Below, in pieces: positions 63,668 to 64,000 of a stretch of 64,000 bases of DNA. The number at the start of each line of letters is the position of its first letter. Within the stretch, counting starts at the first letter, position 1. Position numbers and translations under genes: made by a program. The DNA is from Robertmurraya sp. FSL R5-0851 (GTDB lineage: Bacteria; Bacillota; Bacilli; Bacillales; Cytobacillaceae): contig NZ_JBBOOE010000001.1 in the NCBI RefSeq assembly GCF_038002965.1, positions 2,399,001-2,463,000 on the forward strand, in the 5' to 3' direction. A model generated the notes under the pieces. It did not search any database. It was not told where the DNA came from and saw only the letters and a program-made list of their open reading frames with translations.

Positions 63668-64000
63668 GTCCGAATCCAGAGGGTATTCGGACTGCACTCA
63701 ATTGAAATGACACTGGCATGTCCGAATCCAAAGGGTATTCGGACTGCACTCAATCGAAATGACACTGCCCTGTCTGAATCCAGAAGGTATTCAGACTGCA
63801 TTCAATCGAAATGACACTGCCCTGTCTGAATCCAGAGGCTATTCGGACTGCACTCAATCTAAAAGGCACTGCCCTGTCTGAATCCTGAGGCTATTCAGAC
63901 TGCACTTTATCGAAATGACGCTGGCCTGTCCGAATCCAGAGGCTATTCGGACTGCACTTTATCGAAATGACACTGGCCTGTCCGAATCCAGAGGCTATTC
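63668..64000. repeat. intergenic tandem hairpin array C, exact 52-bp period, runs off the window
   Basis: Units start at 63668, 63720, 63772, 63824, 63876, 63928 and 63980, always 52 bp apart. Each starts with an 8-bp hairpin of the form GTCYGAAT-(9 bases)-ATTCRGAC, then a linker like TGCACTCAATCGAAATGACA. Stem changes are mostly compensated: C-G pairs in units 1, 2 and 6, T-A pairs in units 3 and 5, a T-G pair in unit 4. Confidence 0.93.

Noticed and set aside
63668..64000. CRISPR array
   Set aside because: Units repeat along their whole 52 bp with no unique spacers, and no cas genes are present.

Overview
The window is from a low-GC, endospore-forming member of the Bacillaceae (Bacillus sensu lato). 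The evidence is the SpoVA proteins, CotF-type coat proteins, GerA-family germination receptors and sigma-G-like promoters, together with Bacillus-type regulatory sites (TnrA/GlnR box, BirA box, cre, sigma-D promoter, c-di-AMP riboswitch). No tRNA, rRNA or CRISPR array was seen. The species cannot be fixed from this sequence.

Region 1 (1-22461) is the right part of a Tn1546-like Tn3-family transposon. Its 38-bp terminal repeat lies at 22424-22461, inserted in a lipoprotein gene; its left end is outside the window. The cargo is a spoVA2mob-type operon on the minus strand: DUF1657, YhcN-like lipoprotein, SpoVAC, SpoVAD, SpoVAE, DUF1657, YetF-like DUF421/DUF1657. In the known family this operon raises spore heat resistance through extra dipicolinate uptake. 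Here a 3.2-kb TnsB/TnsC element (6608-9822, 5-bp target duplication) sits in the last codons of the yhcN-like gene and separates SpoVAC-AD-AE from the promoter. Around the operon are a cardiolipin synthase, two coat proteins, an acidic lipoprotein, a subtilase, and many broken copies: a second DUF1657/YhcN head, DUF421 pieces, a deleted cls copy, an amidase-GerA chimera, integrase, IS1182 and TctC remnants. The transposition genes are dead: resolvase and transposase share one deletion, and the transposase also has a 14-bp tandem duplication.

Region 2 (22.4-43.6 kb) is ordinary chromosome. It holds GNAT proteins, bioY, an AraC regulator divergent from an EamA exporter, broken DUF3231 and gerA genes, ktrB behind a c-di-AMP riboswitch with a nearly deleted ktrA, paiAB with a MarR regulator and a YczE-like protein, a nitrilase-family hydrolase, glnA, a Nudix enzyme, ppnP, a C1q-like protein, a polysaccharide deacetylase, and an ECF sigma/anti-sigma pair with both genes frameshifted.

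Region 3 (43.6-64 kb) holds an IS4-type insertion, a MarR/CPBP protease operon, a chitobiose/cellobiose-type PTS operon (IIB, IIC, ChbG deacetylase, IIA, GH4 6-phospho-glycosidase) split by an IS6-like element with a clear 8-bp duplication, a frameshifted sporulation-type histidine kinase, an MFS transporter, an SDR enzyme, a chemotaxis receptor and a DUF2269 protein.

The most unusual feature is a set of intergenic tandem arrays at five places (37.3, 49.8, 56.1, 62.6 and 63.7 kb). Their sequences differ from place to place, but four share a period of 52 bp and all contain short hairpins; the last array shows compensatory base changes in its stems. Many chromosomal genes carry single frameshifts, so either gene decay or consensus error must be considered.
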